Assembly (NCBI GenBank): GCA_030248215.1 | Contig: JASANG010001432.1 | Coordinates: 1-64,000, forward strand | Length of the DNA: 64,000 bases | Source: Enoplolaimus lenunculus | Taxonomy: Eukaryota; Nematoda; Enoplea; Enoplida; Thoracostomopsidae | Reading direction: 5' to 3' | In this document: in pieces, positions 1 to 12,179 of the stretch | Position numbering within the stretch: position 1 is the first letter of the stretch | How the letters are laid out: every line of letters starts with the position of its first letter | Made by a program: the position numbers and the translations under genes | Notes under the pieces: generated by a model | Seen by the model: the letters and a program-made list of their open reading frames with translations, nothing else | Told to the model about the DNA's origin: nothing | The model's database searches: none

Positions 1-13
1 GGCAAACAATGTG

Positions 14-77
14 GAATACCGGAACCATAACCGGATGTCGATATTTTCCCGGAGCCAAATATCCGGTTGCATCCTAA
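14..77. repeat. Fragment of CCGGAA-type hAT-like MITE (right end)
   Basis: CCGGAACC-like words followed by the terminal word CCGGTTGCATCCTA, close to the CCGGTTGCACCCTG terminus of better preserved copies (29432-29822). The left part is missing or outside the recognisable stretch. Confidence 0.5.
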
Positions 78-275
78 TCTATACGAAATCCGCCTCAGCG
101 ACTAACTTCAAAAAAGTGAAACCAACAGTGCATTTACGACAACTACCGTGGAACTGATTGATTTACTTTTACATGTTTTTCCCGTCATACAAGTAAAATG
201 TGAATGTTTGCATGTGCCCGTGTATGTTCCCAATCTTCATTGGGTTACAGTACCGCTAGAAAATATGATAAAGAT

Positions 276-465
276 GACCGGTGTTATTCTAGTGGCGTAA
301 CAGTATATCCCTATTATTCCTAAGGCTAAGTCAGAACTTCGGCATAAAAATAAGTCTATAACTAAGCCTAAGTTTTAGCACAAAGAATAGCCTTAATCCT
401 ATCAACCCACCCCTGTTTTATAGTACCTAAAGAAAACTGGACGCCCTTAAAAGTAAACATGGGCC
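276..465. mobile_element. Degenerate telomere-motif MITE (GGCC ends)
   Basis: The right end (CGCCC, then AAAAGTAAACATGGGCC) matches the terminal inverted repeat of the better copies at 44574-44757 and 48383-48585; the left end is eroded. The body holds CCTAAG/CTAAGCC words, i.e. the complement of TTAGGC. No clear target-site duplication. Confidence 0.55.
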
Positions 466-549
466 AAACAAATACAGTCACGGACAGAATTAGTGTGCAG
501 AGACCGCAAATGCGTCCACTGCCGTTGCGAGTCCGGTTTGTAGCCGCTT

Positions 550-800
550 CTAAGTTTCTTAGTGATCGTGGCTCAAACAAACGCGGTTTGAGACGCGATC
601 GTAGGCGTGATTATAATTGCGCTGGCAGTCACGGTTCGAATCGCGTCTGTAACCGCAATTTTAATAGCGTCTATAACCGTGATACTGCGTGCGCAACCGC
701 CGGTTTTTGCATCTTTACGGTTGCGAGTGATCGCGATCGCGTATACAAGTGATCGCTAGTCGAAACCGCGTTTGGTTCGCGATGCGGTTGCGCTTAGCTA
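550..800. repeat. Foldback-like repeat rich in GCGATCG and AACCGCG words
   Basis: The segment is unusually rich in CpG for its surroundings, with many overlapping words such as GCGATCGC, AACCGCG and GCGGTTGCG. CAAACGCGGTTT near 577-589 is mirrored by AAACCGCGTTTGG near 764-777, so the ends are inverted repeats. Similar GCGATTGC-type segments lie near 52620-52980 and 54000-54260. No target-site duplication was recognised. Confidence 0.45.
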
Positions 801-1320
801 TGACTGTATCTAGTACGTGTTGCAACTGAACGCAACGTTACATACACATATTTGTTCAAGTGTTAAAAATGCATCGGCGTGAGACGTTAAGGTTTGTCAC
901 TTAAACGCTTTGAATGTCTTAGGCCATTTAAGCAAGAATTGCTAGCTACGTTCTGATATTTGAAACTAATGTAGTATTAGATTTGAATTACTTATCCGGC
1001 TCCAGTTGGATGTTACATTATCCGTTTCGGCAATATGTTAGATTATCTCGGCTGCGGCATTTTTTGGTATCTTATCGAACCCTGATTCCAACCTATATGG
1101 AGTAAAAAATGTTTCAACACTACAAATGCACTCTTATGGTTCAAATTATATAGCTTTCTAAATAATACTGCTGGTATCGTAACGGAAATATCCATAAAAA
1201 TACACTATGCCACTACAAAACAGCGACCTTGAAAAATACCAAATATATAATATATCATAGTGCACCAATCCATATACCAATACAAACAACAAACCGTCCA
1301 ACAAATATATAATACATTAC

Positions 1321-1498
1321 CTATTTCCCTCGAAGTCATAGCCGAGCAATGGAACGTCTGCTGGCTTGTCATCCGGATTGGTTTCAGGTACCGTTGTATC
1401 CGTATCCATTGAGTTGCAATTTCCGACTGAACTCGCAAGTACTGTAGACAGCTCGGCTTGATCCATGAAGCGTTCAATCCAGTGAAATTAGCAAAAAC
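1321..1498 (-). CDS. Possible first coding exon of an unrecognised minus-strand gene
   Basis: On the minus strand an acceptor-like TTTTTAG precedes this stretch and a donor-like GTAATG follows it. From the ATG at 1466 the frame reads MDQAELSTVLASSV... and ends ...LLGYDFEGN with a phase-2 donor. An in-frame stop lies just upstream of the ATG, so this would be a start exon. Composition is protein-like (acidic, T/P-rich), but I recognise no family and found no following exon in the leftmost 1.3 kb. Treat as tentative; it could be chance. Confidence 0.28.
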
Positions 1499-2265
1499 CT
1501 AAAAATCAACAACAATTCGAAAATATATCAGTATCAATGATTTTCCGTATTCTACAATAACCATAAACAGTAGAGAAAATGACGAATTCCGCAATTATTA
1601 CAAGGTAAGACAACTTGTGAATTTGCCTCCAGGTAAATCTGACCGGCACAACTTGCTAATTTGATATTTCGGCTCCAGTGCAGTTTCCATCACATTTAAC
1701 GTTCAAAAAAAGCTCAGGCCATACCTTTGGCAAAGGTTCAGGTTTAGGTACCGTTTTAGGAAACCTAGGCATAAGCCAGTGAGGGGAAAGCGGGACAAAA
1801 GCTGCGATTTCAAACAAAAAAAGAATGATACAAAGTTTACAGAAACAAATCTTCATCACTGAACCAATGGATAGAAGTCAACCAAACAGAACGTACTTCG
1901 CTACTGGAGACAACAAAGACTATCAGATGCCGACATGAGTCTGACATTATACTAGACACTTTGTGTGGTGGCATCAAGCTTAAGCAACAAAACAAGTTTA
2001 TCGGGTGCCCGTATCCGGTGGTCAAAAGGCAACGTAATATGCCCAGAAAATCTACTGCCGCAAACTGGGGGTTCGAAAACATATATATCACACGCCTTGC
2101 ATTTGAATTCTATACTAAAATATTTGCGCTTCCTATTGCCGAGTTCTAATTATTTTAAACAGAAACAGTTTACTAAAGTCTCAGTAGTGGCCGATCTGCT
2201 ACGTTTAATTCACATTTCAAGTTATAATTTGCAGCAAAATCATTTAACATCATATTACTGTTGTT
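1499..2265. other. Gene-free stretch, nothing recognised
   Basis: Short open frames on both strands have no acceptors, donors or family resemblance that I can see. No repeat family of this window was recognised here. Confidence 0.4.
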
Positions 2266-2393
2266 CAACGTTAGGCTGAGGGGCATAACAGTAGTACCAG
2301 CATATTCCATATGAGCCTCGGCTTACAGATAAGCCAAAAACCAGGCTACTCTTTTGGAGTCCACGCAAACCCACTACGCCTTTCAAAGTAACA
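2266..2393. repeat. Relic of telomere-motif MITE
   Basis: GAGGGGCATAACAGTAG near the left and TACGCCTTTCAAAGTAACATAGG at the right resemble the ends of the GGCC-type MITE (AAGGGGCGGAACAGTAG / CGCCCCTTAAAGTAACATGGG). The hexamer body is almost gone. Confidence 0.4.
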
Positions 2394-3807
2394 TAGGATT
2401 TAATCCGTATTCATTTTTTTTTGTTTGAAAATTATAAACTTATACGTGCGCAACTACATTCGTTATATGACGAAATAGGACAGAGTAAACCAATGTCGCA
2501 AAATAATCACCCGAGTTTCATCCCTAGGGCACCCGAATACACTCACATTGCTGTAAAGAAACGTGTCAAATATTTCGCAAGCGAACAATTACATTGGGCA
2601 GAGCAAATTCAAAACATTACAATTGCAACGATTACTGGTACGTTAGGTCTAATGTAAATGCTTGCTTATTTTTGACACGATTCCAACACTCAAAAACAAT
2701 CATAACATGCTATAACCCATACAAGATGATGAATACATCTGCATATACGATCAAAATCCAAGAAGCACAAGCTCTAAGCTGCGATTTCACAACACTGTTG
2801 TCGCGCTGTAGTTATCTAAAGTAGAAGCAAGATATGCTTTCATAACTTGGTAGGTTAGCGGGCGCCAGCAAAGCTAACTTTCTGAAACATGAAGCCGAAA
2901 ATGCGACGACATTTTCAGTTTTTCGCTCGTGGAAACGTAAAAATACTTAACAAATCAAACGCAAGTACAGTTTTACTGACAAAGAATTGCTAAAATATGC
3001 ATGCAATACAATGCACAGAAAAATATAATACAATTCCAACCATAATATACAGACTGCATTACAGATAAAGCAATACACGGAGCTTAAACCGTACTGATGA
3101 CAGAAATTTGGTAAACTTTTCATTAAACTGAGAAGACAGCACAAAATTTACAAAATGCCTGTCTTAGTACGAATGGCAATATATTTCTAACATTAAGGAA
3201 GTTCGTAATGCCTTAAACCTCGCTGCGGCTTTAAAAACTTTACAAATGTGTAGCACCATCCTTATTCAACTGCCTATTGCGTAATAAAAATAAATTTGCG
3301 TGATGCTAAAACATTGTTTATTCCAGTTCGTAAATACTGGCAGCGAAATATTCCTTAATCGTAGCCTTAGACAAACGACAAAAAGTTGATAATTTGTTTT
3401 TCTCAAAACGAACTTGAAAGTTTTTGTAATTTTAATACTATTACGATGCGAGTTTTCAAGGAATGTTGTCATAGCAGCGATAAATTATCGTTTCGCTAAA
3501 GGAATACAAATGGTGGTGCAAAACTTTTTGCTTATAATGTCTTGTTTAAATGAAACCCGTTTAGGCGAAAATGATACCTCCAGCAGGACTATCACCAAAT
3601 CATTGCTGATATTTTGAAGTTGTTTTACTTACAGCAGAAGCTTACCGCTTAATTAAACTCAAAACATAAACATTTTTTAATAAAAAATGAAACATTTTAC
3701 AGCCGCACGCTTGTTTAACGTAACTATGAAATGATATTCACAAAAATATACAAAACCTACCGTGGTCAGGTCTGCAAACATTGCATTTAAAATAATAATT
3801 TACATTG
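2394..3807. other. 3' flank of the minus-strand WIPI gene
   Basis: AT-rich sequence downstream of the WIPI stop codon at 3808. A minus-strand AATAAA (TTTATT at about 3316) could be its polyadenylation signal. A donor-like GTAGGT just after the last coding exon leaves room for a 3'-UTR intron. Nothing else recognised. Confidence 0.3.
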
Positions 3808-6800
3808 TCACGAGCTTGAATTCTGAGACATTCGTGGAAATTCTGTTGAATCATCCATGCGCAATCCAATTGGATGTGGGACAACTGCGTCAACTTCATG
3901 CTGCAATGCTTGACTTTCTGAAATGAAACCCAGGTAACCAATTAGGAACCGTATTTTTAACTGTGCGTAAAAGGTTCTCAAACAAAAACGAACAATGACA
4001 TCTGTTGCCCAAAAAATCTACACAGAACAAGAAAAGTTCTATCACCACATTGTTAATAGTACGCACAATTGAGGATACGGTCACGAGAAATTGCTAAATA
4101 ACTTTTTCCTATTGTGAGCTTGAGACGTGTTAAAAAGAAACTAAAACTAAATTATGAGCTACATGACTAAGATACGCAGAACTAGTAGTACGGAATATAT
4201 TGGCGTGGAATATTGAAGTGAAACAATGTCAAATCCGCAACTGTTATTCACCAATGCAATATACATTAAAGTGAACTTTGAAAAGATTTGTGCAAAACCA
4301 AAATTGCTTCGCATCTGTCTAGGTCAAAATCGTGCCTCTCTTTGACAACGTGCGCTACCACGGAGCACCAAGCTCTCACCAAAACCCTAGCTTTCAAACT
4401 TAATTCTGACTCAAATAGAAAATATGATTTACCTGAATAAGTATCGTCATTCTTGTGTTTGTTGTCTTTATCTGGCCGGTAAGCAGCTGCATTTGCATAA
4501 TTAGCTGTTGAAGTACACGAATAATATTTATTCGGTTCAGACTCACAATCTTTGGAATCAGTTGTTGGAGTCACAGAAGCATTTCCAGTTCTTAGCAGAT
4601 CTTCGGACAGTAAGCTAAAATGATGCAAACAAGATGTCACTGTCTTTGAAATACCATACGACATAACATTTAAAGCCATCAAAGACTACCGAATACTCCT
4701 AAAACCTGACTTAAAGTACCATTAAGAAATTAAATATTAAAAAATTGAGCGAGCAATATTATTACTAGAAACACGAATCAACCAATCTTTTACCCCAACA
4801 GTGGTTTACAAAACGCAACTCGATTCGCTTTTCAAGCAGCGCCAAACATATTAATTCAAAATGATTCAATGTCAGTCTTCTCATTGCTTTTCAATGATAA
4901 CCAAACCAGCTTACACAACGAAATAGCTTAACAGTGGCACTATATTTGTCGTGGGATGCCGCACGTCAAAAGATTTTGGTTTACAAATTGATATGCAGTG
5001 CAACACGGCAAAACACGTGCGCTGCGGTACGACGCCAGACGGCGCAGAACGCCCACGTACGATATTATAATAGTCGAAAACTAGAGCGCCACTCTACTTG
5101 GTCAAACATAAATTTTACCTCTGTTGCTTATCAAGTGGGCACTCTCCTCCATTAGCAGCATCCAAATCATAAATGTACAGCGAACCATCACATGACGCAG
5201 CAAGCAATTTGTATTTTTTGTGAACTCTAAAAGAAATAAACGAAAAACATAAAGACGAGTTGTTCATGAAAATGTCGGTCCATTTCAAAAGGTCTGTCAC
5301 TATGCCTAATTTCACATTATCGTACCTAAAACAATACTTCTCATAACTTGTACAAAATATACTTTTGACTTAATCTTTGAATAAGCATCTGTATAATACG
5401 TCTCGTTCTATGTTTGAAGAAAACGAAACATTCAGGTCATGTTCGCATTAATATATTTTTCTACTATCGCTAAATTAACAGCGACGGCACTTCTGTAATA
5501 CCAAGCGTACAGTATAAGAGCTAGCCAAAAAGTTGCAGTCAACCTTTTCAACGTCATTTTTTCAACGCTTTAAGTGTCGTTAAAAAGATGTTAAAACCAT
5601 TAGAACAACTTACATTACAATTGTGACACTTGTTCGGAATCCGGCATGAGGCAGATATGCAGTTGCGAATGCACGGTCTTGAGATAAAATATCACTGACC
5701 TAAATTAAAGTTATAAAAATAATAAAGCACATTTTTCAATAGAAAAGTGCAAAATAATCCGATACCATAATTAATACTGCTGCTGGAGCATAAATACCTT
5801 CACAACAGTAAAAGCAAAATTGAGTGTTCCGACAAAATGAAATAAAGGTTCTAGATATAAGAATCAAGACTGAACGTGAACACTCACGCCCACACTCTCA
5901 AAGCGCCAACTATACCTGTATGCCGTTGCATGCATTAAGACTTTTTCACCAAATATTAAAATATAATTTGTTTCTAATTAATTTTTAACAATATCAAATT
6001 GTAAATTTCGTTGAAAATTGCTACCGGTGTTGGCATGTAGTTTTGTCCAAACTGAGCAACGTATCCTAGCAGACCTGCAGCCGAAAATGCCACTGTCGAC
6101 GTTAACGTATTTTCTGTTGAGCTATTTTTTGCGGTTGGCCTATAATAGTCGCATAAAAATAAAATGAATATTGATTACTGTGGTACCGTTACGGTGTTCC
6201 AAGAATGATGTAAAGAAGCTTTCTTACAATTTCATTCTAACTTGTGTTTTATACCGCTAATCAAAACCGTTCAGACAATTTACGTAACAATTGCCACAAA
6301 GGAAGGTTTTTCAAAACTTTACAGCTTAATACATAATCATTGCATCAACTAAGATTTTACAGTCAATCTGTATCATAAAATTATCAACTCACACTTCACT
6401 GGTTTGTTCCTGATTTGAATTATGGCTTTTCTGCTCACTACTGGCGTTTTGTTCGTCCGTCAATTTAAAAATATGAATAGTTTCGGTATTACTTGACGCA
6501 CACAAGAACAAAGAATCCATGCTAAATGCAAGGCAGTTAATGCTGACACACCTGAAACAAACTCGTATGTGCCAAACTGAGTATACCGTCTAACTTATCA
6601 TACGTCAAACCTGCCTGCACCCGAAACTTCTCTAAATCAAATTTCACTTAGAACTTACTAAAATGTATCACAGATTAACAATGCCAACCATCTAAGAGCT
6701 CAACAACGAAACATAAAAGATTAACTAATATTTTGCACACATGAATTCAACCGTTGTATTCCTGACACTCAACAATCCGAATACTAAACCTCAAGGAAGT

Positions 6801-9800
6801 AAAACAATATTTCAAATAACACAAACCTTTTCATCCCACGCCGAAATTCGAACAATTTCTCACCATTAGGCACAGAAAACACACGCAGAACAGTCCCCTA
6901 GAACATGATCACGGACAAGTAAAAATAAAGAAAAATTAATTAAATTAAAAGCAAAAACTTTGTTTTACGGGAACATAGATGTAATTTAATGAGCAAGACA
7001 TCTGATAAGCCTACAAAAAGAATTGATGCGATTTGAGAAATGAACAACTTCAAAATTTTATGCGAAAAAATGCAAGCATTAATCTTAAACGCGGGTAGCA
7101 AGTACATCAACTATATTTACCTTTTCCGACGCCGTCACAATTTTCGTGCCGTCAAAATTAAATCTTAATGCAGCGAGTTTGCCACTATGCGCTTCTATAC
7201 GTTTTGTTGGTTGCTGAAACAAAAACAACATTGGCGAAATACTACAACGGTAAAGTTCAATTATTCGTAACTTGCATTTTCACAACAAACATTATATAAA
7301 AAGTAGTTTGCATAATAACGGACAAGTTTCTGTTCTAGTTTGTTGACAAGAACCCTACCATAATAGATTTGAAAAATACGCCACTGAAGTACATACCAAG
7401 TTAGTAGCGTCAAATATTTGTATTTGGCCGTTGGTTGCTGAACTGGGATACGCCATATAGCTCGCGTCATGAGGACAAATATCACATACACCAGTAGCAT
7501 TCTGAACTGTATCGCGTATCGTATGCACAAGTTTCATGTCACGAACGTTGTAAATATGAATTGATTCCATCAGCACTACGATAAGTCTCTTAAATTTAAA
7601 ACACATAAGTACCCAACGTATGGTATAAGTGACTTATTGAACTAATATATATTGAGAATATACCAGTTGAAGTTTCGTTTCACAAACCTAATCCTATGGC
7701 TACATCCACAACCTCGCATAGGACAACAAATCCTGAATGCTAAGATTTTCTAGTATCTCAGTTACTACTTGACTGGCTGGGTTTCCGAAACCATACTTAA
7801 GTACGACTCAGGACTTAAGTACGTGCTAAGTAATGACTTAACTATTTTATCGTTCTTAAAGATCGCGAAAGTTGTTAATACTTTAGTCGCTGACTAAATT
7901 TGATATATTACAGACTAACAGCTCAGGCATACAAACTTTAATCACAATGAAACTGTACACTCATGGCGCCTTTTTAAAATGAAGCAAAACTATTAATTTT
8001 TATTATAACAATGACACATTATTGGCGTTTGTCTGTTTTTATTCGAAAAGTAAGGTATTTACTTAAGTCGGCGACTTAAGTATAACTTAAGTACCTAAAT
8101 ACCTGGCTTCTCCATAGCGGGGGGAGGGGTGGGGGCCCCAGCACTTTTCGAAATTTTCACTTTTCCCCCGGCGAAAATTTTGCCGCCCCCAGGAAAGGCC
8201 CCCCGGCGATTTTTCGGCCCCCCCCGCAAAATGCACCCCAGCTAATTTTTTTGCTGGGGCCCCCCAGGACTTTTCTAGGTCAAAAATTTAAAATTTTCAA
8301 TGTTAAAACGTAAAGACATGGACTTCTTTTGAGGCGGACATTCGGCAAAATAATTTTATATTACGCTGAGTACTCATAATTTTTAATAGCGTTACAAATA
8401 CCCGTAATAACAAATACAATTCAATAATGAACTGAAAAAAGCACAATTATATAAAGACCGTTTCAGGGCATACAGAATTCGAAAGTACCTTGCAGCAGCA
8501 AGTTCAACTCGCATGAGCCTTATGATAAACTGAAGCTGTGACTAATATACAAAATATATATTAATCACAGGTTCAATTATAGATTATCTATATTTTATAT
8601 AATTGTGCTTCTTTCACTTCTGGTTAAATTGTCAGTATATACGTAATATTAGTTAAAATTATTGTTATTAGCGTTTGCGAGAAATTTTTGTCATGTTGAA
8701 CGGTGAGTAATCTTAAGTTGAGTTGGAAACACGTCTAGAATGAAAAAAATGGTCCAGAAAGTCGGTTTGCAAAATTTTAAGCCTGCCCCCAGATCCTCTG
8801 TGGGGCCCCCAGGAAAACTGCCCCCCAGCAAAATCAGCTGCCCCCCAGGAAACTCCTGGGGGCCCCCCAGGAAACGCCCCCGGCGGAAATTTTCAAGCTG
8901 TGGAGAAGCCAGGATACTTTAGTAAGATTTGAGAAACCCAGCCACTAAGAAATAAACCTTAATTACCAAACGATTGAGCCGCACGTTGAGCACAGGGGAC
9001 AAATAGGAATGGCTACAGAATTCTGTGCCTCGCCGAAAATGACATACTCGGAACGTCTTAGGTGCATCGCTTGAAGTGAGCGTAATAAGGCTGCTGGTAA
9101 ACAAGCGTTCCACTAATGTGGTATACGGCTGTTCTAAAAGCACAGCGACTCAATTATGCACTGTAGTATACGTACTGTCAGCATAAAGCAAACAAACAAA
9201 TGTATATACATAAGCCCAGGAATGCGCCGATTAATCGGCATTGACATCGGTAATAATCGTCACTTTTCAAATGAACCATTCTCATAAATTTATAAACTTT
9301 TATGGTTTTTAGGGTTTAAGTCTTCGCATTTATTATAATGTAGTGTTGTATCCTATCTGTTCTTTATGCATCAGGTATTAAAATTAAAATCGGAATATTA
9401 TCAAAATATAAATCGGCATCGGTAGGAAAAATAAACGGTTATTAAACCAAACCCTTGACGCCACGTACGACTGTCGTGTAGCTTTTCAATTTGTTCAATA
9501 TTTGCCAACGAGTACAGCCGATAACCAATACTCGAGCCGACCGCAAGTGATCTGGAAAAGAAAATAGTAAAAACGACATTGCTTAAAAACGCGCTAACTG
9601 CTTGTTTTTGTTGCGTAAGTGGCCGATTTTTTATAAAACTTCTGGTCATGACAGTAATGACGGCGGAACCCTGTGTCATCGTTTTGTAATGCAGCTGGCG
9701 CCGCGTCCCGCGATCACGTATTTGTGGGAGGCATGCCTCTCACTCCCTGACTAAGGGACCTTGCTTTGGGCTACCGGAATTTTTACGGTGTTGTGAAAAA

Positions 9801-10417
9801 TCGCTTAAGTTGTTATATTAAAATATTTATGAGTGATTTTGTATGATTGATAAAAACGCAGAGGAAATCGCGAAAAACTCGTTTAAGGTATGTTTTATCA
9901 AGTTTGCTAAAATATAAAATAGTATTACAATTTGAAAATTATTTGAAATTCTGGTATACCTGTCCCATTACGGCAAAAAATTTAATTACCGTACCTGTCC
10001 CTGTTGTGCCAAAATTAATTCCAGTTGGAACCATTCTAAAAACCATTTTTGTGTCAAAATAAACATGTTCAAAATTAATTTGCTTATTATTAATCACACG
10101 TGATTGAAAACTACAAATATGATATTACACCATCCAGGGTGTTCGAACCATACCTTTTTCGATTTTCTCACCAAAGGGCCTAGCCTTACAAAAACTTGAA
10201 TAAATAAATAAATTTTCAGAATATAGCCAAATTATATATTCATGGAATCTACAGGTCAGGTTGAGCAAAAAAATTTTGCAAAAGTAACCTTCCCCGATTA
10301 TCTACTGCACTACTTCAATGTGGTAGACATATAACTGTTAAACGAAAACTCTTACGTTGAATCTTGGTTAAAACCAGTAAATAACATTGCTTCCATCTCA
10401 GAAGCTGTGCTAGTCAT
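3808..10417 (-). CDS. ATG18: Atg18/WIPI-family autophagy protein, copy a (12 coding exons)
   Basis: PROPPIN-family seven-bladed WD propeller that binds PI3P/PI(3,5)P2 on forming autophagosomes. Coding exons, minus strand, 5' to 3': 10356-10417, 9469-9551, 8967-9133, 7397-7588, 7121-7213, 6827-6897, 6393-6551, 6025-6139, 5614-5699, 5119-5226, 4433-4614, 3808-3917. Phases agree at every junction; total 475 codons, usual for WIPI1/2. Visible family blocks: LFTGFNQDS (near residue 12), [59 protein letters not shown], the lipid-binding FRRG (217-220), and [22 protein letters not shown]. The tail ends [19 protein letters not shown], resembling the WIPI2 C terminus. The ATG at 10417 gives a 20-codon first exon, as in copy b (22097-28215). 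Intron 3 carries nested DNA transposons and intron 1 a MITE. Clearly a WIPI1/2-type rather than WIPI3/4-type gene by the N-terminal and ERLF blocks; exon ends were inferred without transcripts. Confidence 0.9.
7772..8944. mobile_element. Outer DNA element with TGGCTGGGTTTC inverted ends, in WIPI-a intron 3
   Basis: TGGCTGGGTTTC at the left is matched by GAAACCCAGCCA at the right end (8933-8944). The body is rich in ACTTAAGT words (e.g. 7797-7850 and 8058-8093). It is interrupted by a second element at 8103-8912. Without that insert it would be about 360 bp. No open reading frame and no clear target-site duplication. Confidence 0.6.
8103..8912. mobile_element. G/C-run-rich MITE inserted inside the outer element
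   Basis: Ends CTGGCTTCTCCATAG / CTGTGGAGAAGCCAG are inverted repeats. Flanks AATAC / GATAC are compatible with a roughly 4-5 bp duplication. Both terminal regions are packed with runs of G or C (GGGGGCCCC, CCCCCCAGGAAA), the middle is AT-rich. A sister copy in opposite orientation lies at 36308-37075; the AT-rich middle and the run-rich arms align along most of their length. No coding capacity. Confidence 0.7.
9768..10035. repeat. Degenerate CAGGAAC-type hAT-like MITE in WIPI-a intron 1
   Basis: CCGGAATTTTTACGGT..TTGTG at the left and TACCTGTCCCTGTTG..CCAGTTGGAACC at the right match parts of the better copy at 45114-45505. Ends are eroded and no target-site duplication was seen. Confidence 0.5.
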
Positions 10418-11129
10418 TGTTAATGATTTAGAACGAACGCCAAAGAAAAGGCGAGCAGTTACGGAAATTAACTTGTTTGGATCCACTTTAATCCAGATAT
10501 ATATTGCATTGTAGACTAATACGGTCCTGAAAATAACTACCGAGCAGATTTTGGTAATGGTTATGCAACGTACATAGCCGGACACACGAATGTCACGTGG
10601 AGCACTATCGCACACTGTCATTGAAACACGTTAGTGTTTACAATATATGTTTCAAGCATCGAGATTGCACGTTTTTTGAAAGTTTTGCAGAATGTCCTCT
10701 GCAGGAAAGTAGAGCTGGAATGAGGTAACTTGCGTATAGAATATCCTAATTAGCCGCTTCGACACCATACACAAATTGGACAGCTAAACGTCTCATTTAA
10801 GTTGTTATTAAAAGTTTGATCTTCGTAATTTTTCCAAAGAATTGTATCACAAATATGTAATTACCATAGCTAGTCGATATTATTGTGTGATGCTAATAAC
10901 ACCGTGCAATAGATTACGTGTCCTTGCGATGTTTGTTCTACTGAAATTTCTAACTAAGACAGTAATATTTTGTAATAACCTCCCATGCATTATAGCTTAG
11001 AACAGGCTGCTTTTTGGTGGATGGCAATGGAGCAAGGGTACGCTTTAGACTTATATTTTGTTTAGGTTTAAACGTACGCTTAGGAGTAGTCTTAGTATAA
11101 AACCTCACCGTATCCCATGTAAAAGAAAG
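10418..11129. other. Upstream region of WIPI-a
   Basis: Contains the likely promoter/5' UTR of the minus-strand WIPI gene and, near 11040-11110, TTAGG-like words that may be a decayed telomere-motif MITE. No similarity was noticed to the region upstream of the other WIPI gene except the inverted repeat beginning at about 11130. Confidence 0.3.
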
Positions 11130-11351
11130 AAACTGGGTAAAAGTGCCCCTAGAAGGGAGAGATTGTGATATGTTTCGATTGAAGCATGTAAAAGAGTTTA
11201 AACAAGGGTTAGTTAGCCCATATATCAGTAGGTAATGCTTATAAAATTAGCTCCATAACTTCTATGAAAATAGTTATCATCTGTATCTTTGACGGCTGTC
11301 TTTCAGTGTTAACACGCTTGCGGTCAGTGAAACAAGAAACATATGGGCCCA
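11130..11351 (+). repeat. Left arm of a ~220-bp inverted repeat flanking the LINE nest
   Basis: From GGTAAAAGTGCCCCTAGAAGG to AACATATGGGCCCA, this arm is the reverse complement of 20604-20820 with roughly 90% identity by eye. The arms bracket the retrotransposon nest. They may be the long inverted ends of one element later invaded by LINEs, or two opposed insertions of one repeat. Confidence 0.75.
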
Positions 11352-11444
11352 ACAAACTTTCATCTGTTAAGCTATAAATCGACACTATGGCTTTTCAAGG
11401 CGTTCTAAAGTACAACTCTCAACATGCCTTTCGTATAACAGTCA

Positions 11445-12148
11445 GTTGTTGTTGTTGTTGTTGTCGTGGCCGTCAGTGTCGTCCAGCAGAACGGTTATAG
11501 ATCAAGAAGTTGAGCGACCTCGACCGGTTTTCGCCATAGGTCCTCAGGTATCAGCGTTGTGGGTTTTGCATTGCAGTTGAAGAGATGTATGGTATTGTGT
11601 GGTGTAGACCCGCAGTTCGGACATTTGTCTGGGATTGTTGCATCAATCCTGTGCCGGTAGCTGTGCAGCAGGAAGGAGTATCCCGATCGTAATTGTGTTA
11701 TCTTTGAACGCTTGGCTCGGTCCAGTTTCATTTCTGAGACGTCGATTGGAGGTGGTGGGTACCCTCCCAGTACCACCTGATTGCGGTATTTTGATTTGAC
11801 CACTGCTACTGTTGTTGTGTGGATTTCGGATATCCGCGCCTTGATTTCGGACTTTGATAACTGATCTGGTGTTGGTGAGCCGATAGCATCTTGAGTGAAC
11901 GATCTCAATGTGTTTTTCTTTCTTCTTTGTCTCGGTCTTTGCTCCGTCAGATGATGGCACGGGTGACTTTGAAGGCAGCACTGAGCGTAATATTGGCACG
12001 TCAGCATAGCACTATGGTCTGCGACTGGGAGCACCTTCGCTTCGGAATGCAGATGGTCTTCTGAGGCCATTTTTAGGTTACCCGTTGCTGTCCTTATGGC
12101 ATCGTTCTGTAACCGTTGTAGCTTTTGCGCTTGTGATTTCGAGCAGTT
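11445..12148 (-). mobile_element. LINE A2, 3' part (outermost LINE, split by LINE B)
   Basis: Nearly identical to the 3' end of LINE A1 (14686-18213). It encodes the end of the same protein, including the CPNCGSTPHNTIHLFNC zinc motif and the final VEVAQLLDL (stop at 11495). The minus-strand 3' tail is (CAA)n at 11445-11463. The element is interrupted at 12148 by LINE B; TTCGAGCAGTT at 12138-12148 is repeated at 20039-20049. The remaining 5' part is 20050-20203. Confidence 0.85.
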
Positions 12149-12179
12149 GTTGTTGTTGTTGTGTTGACCCGCACCACTG

